This document shows positions 1 to 5,473 of a stretch of 6,434 bases of DNA, one piece after another (the stretch's first letter is position 1; each line of letters opens with the position of its first letter). The notes under the pieces were generated by a model. It saw only the letters and a list, made by a program, of their open reading frames with translations. It was not told where the DNA came from and ran no database searches. This stretch comes from Spirochaetia bacterium UBA5368 (GTDB taxonomy: Bacteria > Spirochaetota > UBA4802 > UBA5368). A program made the position numbers and the translations under genes. The DNA is taken from positions 62,962-69,395 of the forward strand of contig DHPI01000007.1 in assembly GCA_002407865.1 (NCBI GenBank), written 5' to 3'.

Positions 1-63
1 GCCGGCATTATCCGGATCAGGTTCTACGGGTATAATCTCAGGCTCCCACCGGGAACCACCCCA
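1..63 (-). promoter_or_regulatory. TPP (thiamine pyrophosphate) riboswitch, cut at left edge
   Basis: Read on the minus strand, the sequence follows the THI-element consensus in order. GGGG (P1, 5' side) comes first, followed by a TCCC-GGT-GGGA hairpin. Next is the invariant CTGAGA, then ACCCGTAGAACCTGATC and the CCGG-ATAATG-CCGG hairpin. CTGAGA and the second half form the pyrimidine- and pyrophosphate-binding pockets of known TPP riboswitches. Only the closing 3' strand of P1 and the expression platform are missing, because they lie beyond base 1. The controlled gene is outside the window; a thiamine biosynthesis or uptake gene is inferred from the aptamer class alone. Confidence 0.95.
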
Positions 64-71
64 CGCAAATG

Positions 72-100
72 AATGTAGTTCATTTTCCGACACTTGTCAA
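72..100 (-). promoter_or_regulatory. sigma70-type promoter for the TPP riboswitch transcript
   Basis: On the minus strand there is a perfect -35 TTGACA (bases 100-95), a 17-nt spacer and a -10 TACATT (bases 77-72, four of six matches). Transcription would start near base 65, just before the first riboswitch helix at base 62. This spacing is what makes the call convincing. Confidence 0.75.
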
Positions 101-281
101 TAATAATTTATGCATTCCAACACATGCGGGATTTTATTATTGAAATAACATCCCGCCCGTGCTTTTACTATGAATCACCGATATACGATATGCCACCGGA
201 CAACTGCTTCGACAGCCACAATTTGGAGGATACTATCATCGTGGCGCCGAACCATTGCGATTCAAGGAACAGAGGAGTACG
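101..281. other. Divergent spacer between riboswitch promoter and dedA leader
   Basis: This non-coding stretch separates the minus-strand riboswitch unit from the plus-strand dedA unit. It holds the hairpin at 121-161 and no convincing gene. A promoter for dedA must lie here, but no match is strong. One candidate is TTGAAA (140-145) with TTTACT (164-169). Another is TCGACA near base 210 with TACTAT or TATCAT near 230. An open frame runs from TTG 94 or ATG 124 to TGA 285, but it has no ribosome binding site and no recognisable product. Confidence 0.5.
121..161. repeat. Strong interrupted inverted repeat / hairpin
   Basis: GCGGGAT (126-132) pairs with ATCCCGC (150-156). After one T-C mismatch the stem continues for five more base pairs (134-138 with 144-148), closing a five-base loop. 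CAC (121-123) and GTG (159-161) add three outer pairs across a small internal loop. No T-run follows on either strand, so it is a poor terminator. It could be an operator or a 5'-UTR structure lying upstream of both divergent units. The function is unknown. Confidence 0.6.
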
Positions 282-401
282 ATGAAAACCTGTGCGCACC
301 TTTCGTTGAGGGAGGAGAGACATTCTGCGATACTACTAAACACTCCAAAATATCGCGTGCGACAGCCGTACACAGTCTTGCGCGGGGGAGGCCGCATATG
401 A
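282..401 (+). CDS. Possible 39-aa leader peptide overlapping dedA
   Basis: An ATG at 282 follows an AGAGGAG ribosome binding site (271-277) by four bases and opens a 39-codon frame rich in Arg and Leu. Its TGA (399-401) overlaps the dedA ATG (398-400) as ATGA, the usual geometry of translational coupling. I do not recognise the peptide; it has no signal peptide or membrane segment. The frame could be chance: about one ATG in four is followed by A, and the open stretch is short. The good ribosome binding site is the main support. Confidence 0.3.
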   Translation: MKTCAHLSLREERHSAILLNTPKYRVRQPYTVLRGGGRI

Positions 402-970
402 CGCTTGAATCCATCATCATCACCTTCGGCTACCCCGCGCTGGTGCTGGGCACGTTCCTCGAAGGGGAAACCATACTGGTGCTCGGGGGATTCGCCGCTC
501 ACCGGGGATACCTGCGCCTCGCATGGGTGATTCTGGCGGCCTTTGCCGGAAGCTTTTTCGGCGATCAACTCTATTTTTTTCTCGGACGGTCGCGAAGCAG
601 AAAGATGCTCGAAAAACACCCCGCATGGCTCCCAAGAGTCGCGGCGCTCCAGAAACTGTTGAACCGGCACCACACACTGCTCATCATTTCTTTCAGGTTT
701 CTCTACGGGCTGCGCACAATATCACCGTTTGTCATAGGCATGAGCGACGTGCCGATATGGAAATTCATTCTGCTGAACGCCGCAGGCGCGCTGGTGTGGG
801 CCACGGCGGTCGGCTGCGCGGGATACCTCTTCGGTCACGGCCTCGAGATCATCATCGACGACATAAAACGGTACGAACTATGGATTATGGCGGCCGTAAC
901 GCTCATCGCGGCAGTCGTGTTTGCAACACGGCATATCAGGCGGCGCGGCGTTGATGATGCGCCGCGCTGA
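398..970 (+). CDS. DedA-family inner-membrane protein (YohD-like)
   Basis: This 190-aa protein belongs to the DedA/VTT family of small polytopic inner-membrane proteins, linked to membrane homeostasis and, in some members, to flipping of lipid carriers. Its pattern matches E. coli YohD as I remember it: GYPALVLGTFLEGETILVLG near residues 11-30, AHRGYL (34-39), GDQLYFFLGR (55-64), then the family's RF..G.R motif as RFLYGLR (100-106), followed by N127 and W134. Hydrophobic segments lie at about 6-32, 42-62, 94-113, 123-146 and 161-177. The C-terminus is short and basic (RHIRRR). The start at 398 follows GGGGGAGG (384-391) at a good distance. An in-frame ATG at 170 would add 76 residues unlike any DedA N-terminus. 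It ends nine bases from the convergent hisF stop. Subgroup assignment is from memory of the sequence; the substrate is unknown. Confidence 0.9.
   Translation: MTLESIIITFGYPALVLGTFLEGETILVLGGFAAHRGYLRLAWVILAAFAGSFFGDQLYFFLGRSRSRKMLEKHPAWLPRVAALQKLLNRHHTLLIISFRFLYGLRTISPFVIGMSDVPIWKFILLNAAGALVWATAVGCAGYLFGHGLEIIIDDIKRYELWIMAAVTLIAAVVFATRHIRRRGVDDAPR
943..967. terminator. Possible hairpin at the convergent dedA/hisF junction
   Basis: GCGCGGCG (943-950) and CGCCGCGC (960-967) form a perfect 8-bp, all-GC stem with a nine-base loop, overlapping the last dedA codons. There is no T-tract on either strand, so intrinsic termination is doubtful. It is, however, the strongest structure between two genes whose stops are only nine bases apart. 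Confidence 0.25.
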
Positions 971-979
971 AAAGCACCG

Positions 980-1744
980 CTACAGGAATACCTGGATTCC
1001 CTGACCCCTGAGGTATTCCTTCACCTGCCGTACGCTGAATGTGCGGAAATGAAACACCGACGCGGCAAGCAGCACCAAGGCATGCGCGTTAACCACCGCA
1101 TCATAAAAATGCTCCAGTGCTCCCGCACCGCCGGAAGCGACGACCGGCAGGCGCACCGCGTCGGCAATTGCGCGGGTAAATTCGATATCGTATCCCTGCA
1201 GGGTGCCGTCACCGTCCATGCTCGTGGGCAGCAGTACGCCCGCGCCGAGGCCCTCGCACTGCCGGGCCCATTCCACGGCGTCCCTGCCGGTCGGCTTCGT
1301 GCCGCCGGCGACAACAAGCTCGAATCCCGACTGCATCGCGGCATTGCGCCGCGCGTCGATGGCAATGGTAATCGTGGTCGATCCGAACTTCTTTGCCGCC
1401 TGCCGTACAAGCTCCGGGTCTTTTACGGCGGCGCTGTTCATAGATACCTTCGAGGCTCCCGCCTCCAGCACAAGCCCAATATCCTCCAGCGAGCCGATAC
1501 CGCCGCCTACGGTAAGCGGAATACGCAACACCGCGGCAACGCGGCGCACCCATTCGAGCCGCGTTGTGCGGTTTTCGAGGGTCGCGGCAATATCCAACAT
1601 GGCAAGCTCATCGGCGCCCTCACTCTGGTAAAACGCGGCGTTTTCCACCGGATCGCCCGCGTCGCGTATATCGGCGAAATGTACGCCCTTCACAATCCGC
1701 CCTTCTTTCATATCGAGGCATGGCATTATTTTCACGGTTTCCAT
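980..1744 (-). CDS. hisF: HisF-like (imidazole glycerol phosphate synthase cyclase subunit), divergent and orphan
   Basis: This 254-aa (beta/alpha)8-barrel protein has the normal length for HisF, the cyclase half of IGP synthase, which makes IGP and AICAR from PRFAR and ammonia in histidine synthesis. Catalytic D11 (PCLD) and D130 (AIDARR) and K19 (RIVKG) fall at the same numbers as in Thermotoga HisF. The phosphate-binding loops VGGGIGS (79-85), VSMNSAAV (100-107) and ASGGAG (203-208) are present, as is the C-terminal AASVFHF. Departures are K5 for Arg, V170 where the ammonia-gate Glu (E167) is expected, PTSMDGDGT for the usual LTSMDxDGT, and loss of the ADA motif before AAS. The start at 1744 follows AGGGAG by six bases; an ATG at 1798 would add 18 residues the family lacks. 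No hisH or other his gene is nearby. It lies 81 bases behind a GGDEF gene on the same strand. A paralogue with another ammonia-using role is possible. Confidence 0.88.
   Translation of the reverse strand: METVKIMPCLDMKEGRIVKGVHFADIRDAGDPVENAAFYQSEGADELAMLDIAATLENRTTRLEWVRRVAAVLRIPLTVGGGIGSLEDIGLVLEAGASKVSMNSAAVKDPELVRQAAKKFGSTTITIAIDARRNAAMQSGFELVVAGGTKPTGRDAVEWARQCEGLGAGVLLPTSMDGDGTLQGYDIEFTRAIADAVRLPVVASGGAGALEHFYDAVVNAHALVLLAASVFHFRTFSVRQVKEYLRGQGIQVFL
984..1020. repeat. 10-bp perfect inverted repeat at the 3' end of hisF
   Basis: AGGAATACCT (984-993) and AGGTATTCCT (1011-1020) are exact reverse complements separated by 17 bases, inside the last codons of hisF. In the hisF mRNA they could form a stem ending just before the stop codon. 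A short T4 run follows only after about ten further bases, so a terminator is possible but weak. Coding constraint could also explain part of it. Confidence 0.4.
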
Positions 1745-1825
1745 CTGACTCTCCCTATTCGCGTCTTCAGTATTTTTGTCATACGCCGTACAATTCATAA
1801 TGGCGTCTTTCGCGGAATTCCGGCG

Positions 1826-2794
1826 TCACCCGCCGCACGCTATTCTGTTGCGCCCCTGCTCCTTTGCCCTGTACAGCGCCCTGTCGGCCATGTTTTTCAG
1901 CTCGTCGACCGAACCGGCGTGTTCGGGATAACAGGCGATGCCCTGGCTCGCCGTGACCCCGATGTGCGCACCGTTATCGAGCACAAGCTCCATGGCGGCG
2001 ACGGCGCGGCGAATCGCTTCACCAATGCCTTCCGCGGTCCGGGAGTCCGCGCCGGGGAGCAGCAGCGTAAATTCGTCGCCGCCGTAGCGCACCAGCACGT
2101 CATCCCTGCGCAATTGCTTTTTAAACTCGCCGACAGCGGCAAGCAGCAGGCGGTTGCCTGCATCGAGCCCGTAGCGCTCGTTGACCTGCCTGAAGTAATC
2201 GAGGTCCATCATAATAAGCGACAACGGTGAATGCGAATCCCGGGCCGCCTGGAAATGCTTCGGCAGCGCCTCGTCGAGATACCGCCGGTTGTACGCACCG
2301 GTAAGGTCGTCCATGATGGCGCGGCGGCGCGCCTCTTCGCCCCACCGCACCATGTCGGAGAGAAACCCGCTGGTGTTGCGGAGCCGCTGGGTTGTAATGT
2401 TGAGCATCTTGTACATCATATTCACGGCAATGTCCGGAAACCGTTCGCTCAGCCTGAAAAAATCCTCCTGTTTTATGGTCAGAAGCCGCGCCGCGGAAAC
2501 CGTGGCGCATGTTGCCGAGCGGGGCGCGTTTTCGAAGATCGACATCTCGCCGAAAAAATCGCCCCGCGAAAAGCGGGCGACTTCCCGCATATCACCGTCA
2601 GCCAGCCGGATGGAGGTGATTACCGTACCCGACTCGACGATGTACAGCTCGCTTCCCGGATCGCCTTCGTGAAAAAGCACCCCCCCCTCGCCCATCTCCA
2701 CAGGGCGAATGGAAGGCAATATCGCGCGGATATCGTCGTCCGAAAGAAGCGAAAAGATTTCCACCTGCCGTAAAAACAATATAATGTCATTCAT
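1826..2794 (-). CDS. Cyclic-nucleotide-binding / GGDEF protein, catalytic residues kept, guanine-site Asp replaced by Asn
   Basis: This 322-aa protein is probably cytoplasmic. Residues 1-115 form a cyclic-nucleotide-binding domain with phosphate cassette FGEMSIFENAPRSAT, where E83 and R92 are the ligand contacts. Residues 120-160 form a helical linker, and 163-322 a GGDEF domain that would condense two nucleotides. DLTGAYNRRYL opens the domain. The metal Asp is D197, the RxxD inhibitory site is R229-D232, and RYGGDEF has GGDEF at 238-242. All are intact. In the substrate motif the canonical FKxIND..GH..GD reads FRQVNE..GL..GN: the guanine-contacting Asp is N214. So it looks active, but its base choice is open. 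ATG 2794 follows GGTGA by six bases; a TTG at 2800 has no room for a ribosome binding site. It is 25 bases downstream of its paralogue. A G8 run falls in the codons of residues 36-39. Confidence 0.92.
   Translation of the reverse strand: MNDIILFLRQVEIFSLLSDDDIRAILPSIRPVEMGEGGVLFHEGDPGSELYIVESGTVITSIRLADGDMREVARFSRGDFFGEMSIFENAPRSATCATVSAARLLTIKQEDFFRLSERFPDIAVNMMYKMLNITTQRLRNTSGFLSDMVRWGEEARRRAIMDDLTGAYNRRYLDEALPKHFQAARDSHSPLSLIMMDLDYFRQVNERYGLDAGNRLLLAAVGEFKKQLRRDDVLVRYGGDEFTLLLPGADSRTAEGIGEAIRRAVAAMELVLDNGAHIGVTASQGIACYPEHAGSVDELKNMADRALYRAKEQGRNRIACGG
2680..2687 (-). repeat. G8 homopolymer tract within coding sequence
   Basis: Eight consecutive G on the coding strand (C on the plus strand) span the codons for Glu-Gly-Gly-Val at residues 36-39 of the cyclic-nucleotide/GGDEF gene. 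A T5 run follows almost at once. Gain or loss of one base would break the frame near residue 38. The tract is short for classical phase variation. Confidence 0.6.
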
Positions 2795-2819
2795 ATGCAA
2801 TCACCACGAAAGTACCGGT

Positions 2820-3797
2820 TTACGGCGCCATGCACACGGCATTGCCGCCGTTATTTCGCGCAACAAACATCCGTTCGTAGGCGCGTTCTATCAGTGCGGC
2901 CCCCGACGGCGCATCGCCCGGCCATGCCGAGACGCCGATGCTCACCGCTACCGGCACGTCGCCGCCGCCGGTGATATCGCGTATGTCGAGTTCCAGCAAT
3001 TGTACACGGAGGCGTTCCGCAATTTCAGCCGACTCACGCATATCGCGCGACAGCAGCACAAGCGCGAATTCATCGCCCCTGTACCGTACAACAATATCGT
3101 CACCGCCGGTTTCGGTCGATATGGTTTTCGCCATACGCCGCAGTACTGCATCGCCCGCATCGTGACCGAACGAATCGTTGATGGTTTTGAAGTTATCCGG
3201 TTTAATAAACAACACGCACGCGGGGATGCGATACGACGCAAGCCTGTTGTCAAACTCCTCGTCCAGGTACGTACGGTTATAAAGCCCTGTGAGTTTGTCG
3301 GTATACAATTGCTGCCGCAACTCCTGTATCCAGCGCACCTTCTCGGAGATGAGCCGGTTCGTAGAGCGAATGCGCCCCGCAACTATTGCCAGAAGCTTCA
3401 GAAGAATGCTTGCCGATATGTGCGGGCTGTTCTCGAGGGTTTTTTGAAACGACGCCCCTTCCATCGGAAACGCCAGCAGCACCGCGCCGGATTCCGCGAC
3501 AGCAGTCGCCGGACGCGGCGCGTTCTCGAACATATCGAGCTCGCCAAAACAGTCACCGGCGATAAAGCTTGCAAGCGGCACGCTTTTCCCGTCGGCTGAG
3601 CGCTTGCTGACGAGCACCTCGCCTTCCTTTACCATGTACATCTGTGTGGCGGGGTCCCCTTCGCTGAATACGGTTTCACCGCTTCCATACCGCATCCATC
3701 GGCTGAAGCGCGCAACCTCGGCCAGTTCCTCATCGTCAAGCCGGGAAAAAATATTCACGTTTTTCAGAAACGCGATTATATCGTCCCGGTTGTCCAT
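2820..3797 (-). CDS. Cyclic-nucleotide-binding / degenerate GGDEF (RGDEF) protein, probable non-enzyme
   Basis: This 325-aa paralogue of the gene downstream has the same layout: a cyclic-nucleotide-binding domain (about 1-120, cassette FGELDMFENAPRPAT with E86 and R95), a helical linker to about 165, and a GGDEF domain (166-325, opening DKLTGLYNRTYL). Here the base-recognition half is canonical, FKTINDSFGHDAGD (203-216), but catalysis looks lost. The metal Asp of DxD is K199, the signature is R240-GDEF, and the inhibitory RxxD Arg is G231. It may bind GTP without cyclising it, or regulate or pair with the neighbouring GGDEF protein. ATG 3797 is chosen because it aligns with the paralogue's start. 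The ribosome binding site is poor there, and a better AGGTGA lies about 20 bases upstream, so an upstream GTG start is possible. It is the first gene of a minus-strand run with the paralogue and hisF. Confidence 0.9.
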   Translation of the reverse strand: MDNRDDIIAFLKNVNIFSRLDDEELAEVARFSRWMRYGSGETVFSEGDPATQMYMVKEGEVLVSKRSADGKSVPLASFIAGDCFGELDMFENAPRPATAVAESGAVLLAFPMEGASFQKTLENSPHISASILLKLLAIVAGRIRSTNRLISEKVRWIQELRQQLYTDKLTGLYNRTYLDEEFDNRLASYRIPACVLFIKPDNFKTINDSFGHDAGDAVLRRMAKTISTETGGDDIVVRYRGDEFALVLLSRDMRESAEIAERLRVQLLELDIRDITGGGDVPVAVSIGVSAWPGDAPSGAALIERAYERMFVARNNGGNAVCMAP

Positions 3798-3934
3798 CTG
3801 TGGCTTGTTGTTCACATTCACCTGCCGTTTTGAATAGTATAAATACTGTATTCCACGCGTTATTTTTGTCCAATAATTTATCGGCAAATACGCGGCTCCA
3901 CACATTATAATTCCGTGGACATCTCAGCGCATTG

Positions 3935-3956
3935 CCCCCCCCGCGGAGGCCGCGGC
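3935..3956. repeat. C8 tract joined to a GC hairpin
   Basis: Eight C (3935-3942) run into CCGCGG-AGG-CCGCGG (3941-3955), a 6-bp GC stem with a three-base loop, followed by C and an A6 run. It sits about 140 bases upstream of the minus-strand operon's first start codon. It is a GC island in an AT-rich spacer and is not followed by T on either strand as a terminator would be. Confidence 0.45.
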
Positions 3957-3996
3957 AAAAAATGCCTTGCAATAATTAGTCAACTATAAGTATTTA

Positions 3997-4025
3997 TTGT
4001 AATTATACGTTTTACTGTTTAATAT
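3997..4025 (+). promoter_or_regulatory. Candidate promoter for the aminotransferase pair
   Basis: TTGTAA (3997-4002), a 17-base spacer and TAATAT (4020-4025) give four of six matches in each box. A start near base 4032 would leave a short leader containing the ribosome binding site. Nearby boxes match about as well, so this is only the best of several. Confidence 0.3.
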
Positions 4026-4043
4026 AAACATATATCATATTTC

Positions 4044-4050
4044 AGGAGGA
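4044..4050 (+). promoter_or_regulatory. Strong ribosome binding site AGGAGGA
   Basis: A full consensus AGGAGGA ends four bases before ATG 4055, fixing the start of the first aminotransferase gene and suggesting efficient translation. Confidence 0.85.
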
Positions 4051-4054
4051 CGGC

Positions 4055-5473
4055 ATGGAAGGTCCGTTTTTACCGATGAGTATGAAAGAGAAAAAAACAA
4101 TATTCAGAATGTTCGCGGGGCATATATCACGGGGGCAGGTCAAGCTGATGCGCGCAGCCCATCTCGATTTTCTCGAAACACAGAGAAAGGGGATAGGATT
4201 CAAAGACGCACAGTCACAGCGTTTCATCATCGACTGCTTTACGTCGGCGGGGTGCTTCAACGTGGGCCGCGGCAACGAGGAGATAATCAGCGCGATCGAT
4301 GAGGCCGCGAAAGATCTCGACATGGGATCAAGCTGCCTCACCTCGCACCACAAACTCGCGTTCGCGAAAAAGCTCGCGTCTGTCACGCCGGGAGACCTCA
4401 CAAGGGTGCTTTTTTCCGCGGGCGGCGGCGAGGCGATCGACGGGGCAATAAAGCTGGCGCGCGGAGCAACCGGCCACAACGAGGTAATATCGATGATCAA
4501 GGCGTACCACGGTCACTCGGGATTCTCACTTTCAGCCAACGGCAAAGAATATTACCGCCACCTCTTCGAGCCGCTGATGCCGGGATTCTCATTTGTCCCC
4601 TTCGGCGATCTCGATGCCGTCCGCCGTCAGGCATCGGACAAAACGGCGGCCATTATACTCGAGCCGGTACAGGGCGAGGGAGGAATTTTTGTCGGCGATG
4701 ATTTTTACCTGCGCGGACTCAGGCAGCTGTGCGACGATCTCGGCATTATGCTGATCTTCGACGAAATACAGACCGGCTTCGGACGGACTGGAAAGATGTT
4801 CGCGTCGGAGCACTCGGGGGTGATACCCGATATCATGGCCATCGCAAAATCGGTAAGCGGCGGCCTGTATCCGACAGCCGCTGTCGTGTACCGCGACATA
4901 CCGGTGCTTGTCGATTTCGTGGATAAAAACCCATGGTTTCACCGCTGCTTCAGCGGCGGCTCCGATCTCGGATGCGTTGCGGCGTCCCGCGTGCTCGATT
5001 ATTTCATAAAAAACAGACTGTGGGAAAACGCGGAACGGATGGGCGTTATTTTAAAGGAAGCTCTTTTGCAGCTACAGCGCGAGAACCCTAAAATAATCAG
5101 GGAAATACGCGGCCGCGGCCTCATGATCGGCATTGAATATCTCGACGAATACATGGGGGCGCTCATGGCCGATTCGCTTTCAAAACACGGCATATTCGCC
5201 GTGTATTCGGGCAACCAGCCGCAGGTAATGCGCTTTATGCTGCCTATAACAATCACGCGGGAGGAAATCGAACGGGTTATCGTCATTACCCGGGCGGCAG
5301 TCGCGACGATGAAGGTGTTTCTGCCGCTCACGGAGCCGCTCGCGAAAATCCCCGGCGTACGGCTGCTGCTGAATAACATTCATGTGCAGATTACCGTATT
5401 CGAATGGATACGCCTGTTTGAAGACCTTTTCGCGTCATTTAAAAAATCACGTGCGGGCGAGGTGCGCCAATGA
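4055..5473 (+). CDS. Class III (OAT-like) aminotransferase, lysine-bearing subunit
   Basis: This 472-aa protein has the fold-type I class III aminotransferase pattern: PLP-dependent transfer of an amino group, probably cytoplasmic, substrate unknown. Visible in order are FSAGGGEA (120-127, the PLP-phosphate loop, usually NSGAEA), KAYHG (149-153, ring-stacking Tyr), ILEPVQGEGG, FDEIQTGFGRTG (D236 to the pyridine nitrogen, Q239) and PDIMAIAK with the Schiff-base lysine K265. Where the family has H.STFGGNP, this has HRCFSGGSD, so the Thr that contacts the partner's PLP phosphate is F299. A tail of about 50 residues beyond the usual last helix is hydrophobic and aromatic in part. The start has a consensus ribosome binding site. 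The stop overlaps the next gene's ATG (ATGA). It looks catalytically able only if the missing Thr is supplied by a partner. Racemases and aminomutases share this fold, so the reaction is not certain. Confidence 0.9.
   Translation: MEGPFLPMSMKEKKTIFRMFAGHISRGQVKLMRAAHLDFLETQRKGIGFKDAQSQRFIIDCFTSAGCFNVGRGNEEIISAIDEAAKDLDMGSSCLTSHHKLAFAKKLASVTPGDLTRVLFSAGGGEAIDGAIKLARGATGHNEVISMIKAYHGHSGFSLSANGKEYYRHLFEPLMPGFSFVPFGDLDAVRRQASDKTAAIILEPVQGEGGIFVGDDFYLRGLRQLCDDLGIMLIFDEIQTGFGRTGKMFASEHSGVIPDIMAIAKSVSGGLYPTAAVVYRDIPVLVDFVDKNPWFHRCFSGGSDLGCVAASRVLDYFIKNRLWENAERMGVILKEALLQLQRENPKIIREIRGRGLMIGIEYLDEYMGALMADSLSKHGIFAVYSGNQPQVMRFMLPITITREEIERVIVITRAAVATMKVFLPLTEPLAKIPGVRLLLNNIHVQITVFEWIRLFEDLFASFKKSRAGEVRQ

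Larger units (their letters stand above)
3798..4054. promoter_or_regulatory. Divergent AT-rich promoter region
   Basis: This 257-base spacer separates the minus-strand operon from the plus-strand aminotransferase genes and must hold both promoters. On the minus side TGGACA, a 16-base gap and TACAGT is one candidate; a nearby TATACT lacks a matching -35. On the plus side bases 3965-4043 are strikingly AT-rich and allow several overlapping matches, so no single site can be assigned. A palindrome GTTTA-ATA-TAAAC (4017-4029) overlaps the plus-side -10 zone. No gene or terminator is seen. Confidence 0.55.

Noticed and set aside
94..285. Open frame of 63 codons starting at TTG 94
   Set aside because: It overlaps the riboswitch promoter on the other strand, has no ribosome binding site, and its product is not recognisable.
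170..397. In-frame ATG at 170 as the dedA start
   Set aside because: It adds 76 residues with no DedA similarity and has no ribosome binding site; ATG 398 has a strong one and matches the family N-terminus.
570..577. T-run as a terminator in dedA
   Set aside because: It lies in the middle of the coding sequence, encodes conserved aromatic residues and has no stem before it.
1745..1798. ATG 1798 as the hisF start
   Set aside because: The extra 18 residues are not found in HisF and the ribosome binding site is weak; ATG 1744 has AGGGAG at six bases and gives D11, K19 and D130 the standard numbers.
1049..2230. Plus-strand open frame of 393 codons
   Set aside because: It is antisense to hisF and the GGDEF gene, both with clear motifs; the composition is that of a GC-rich shadow frame (His, Arg, Gly rich).
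2709..3599. Plus-strand open frame of 296 codons
   Set aside because: It is antisense to the two cyclic-nucleotide/GGDEF genes and shows no domain of its own.
3798..3905. Start at 3905 for the upstream cyclic-nucleotide/GGDEF gene
   Set aside because: It adds 36 residues absent from the paralogue and runs through the likely promoter region.
4030..4039. TATCAT (4034-4039) as the aminotransferase -10 box
   Set aside because: It matches five of six, but transcription would start at or inside the ribosome binding site at 4044-4050.
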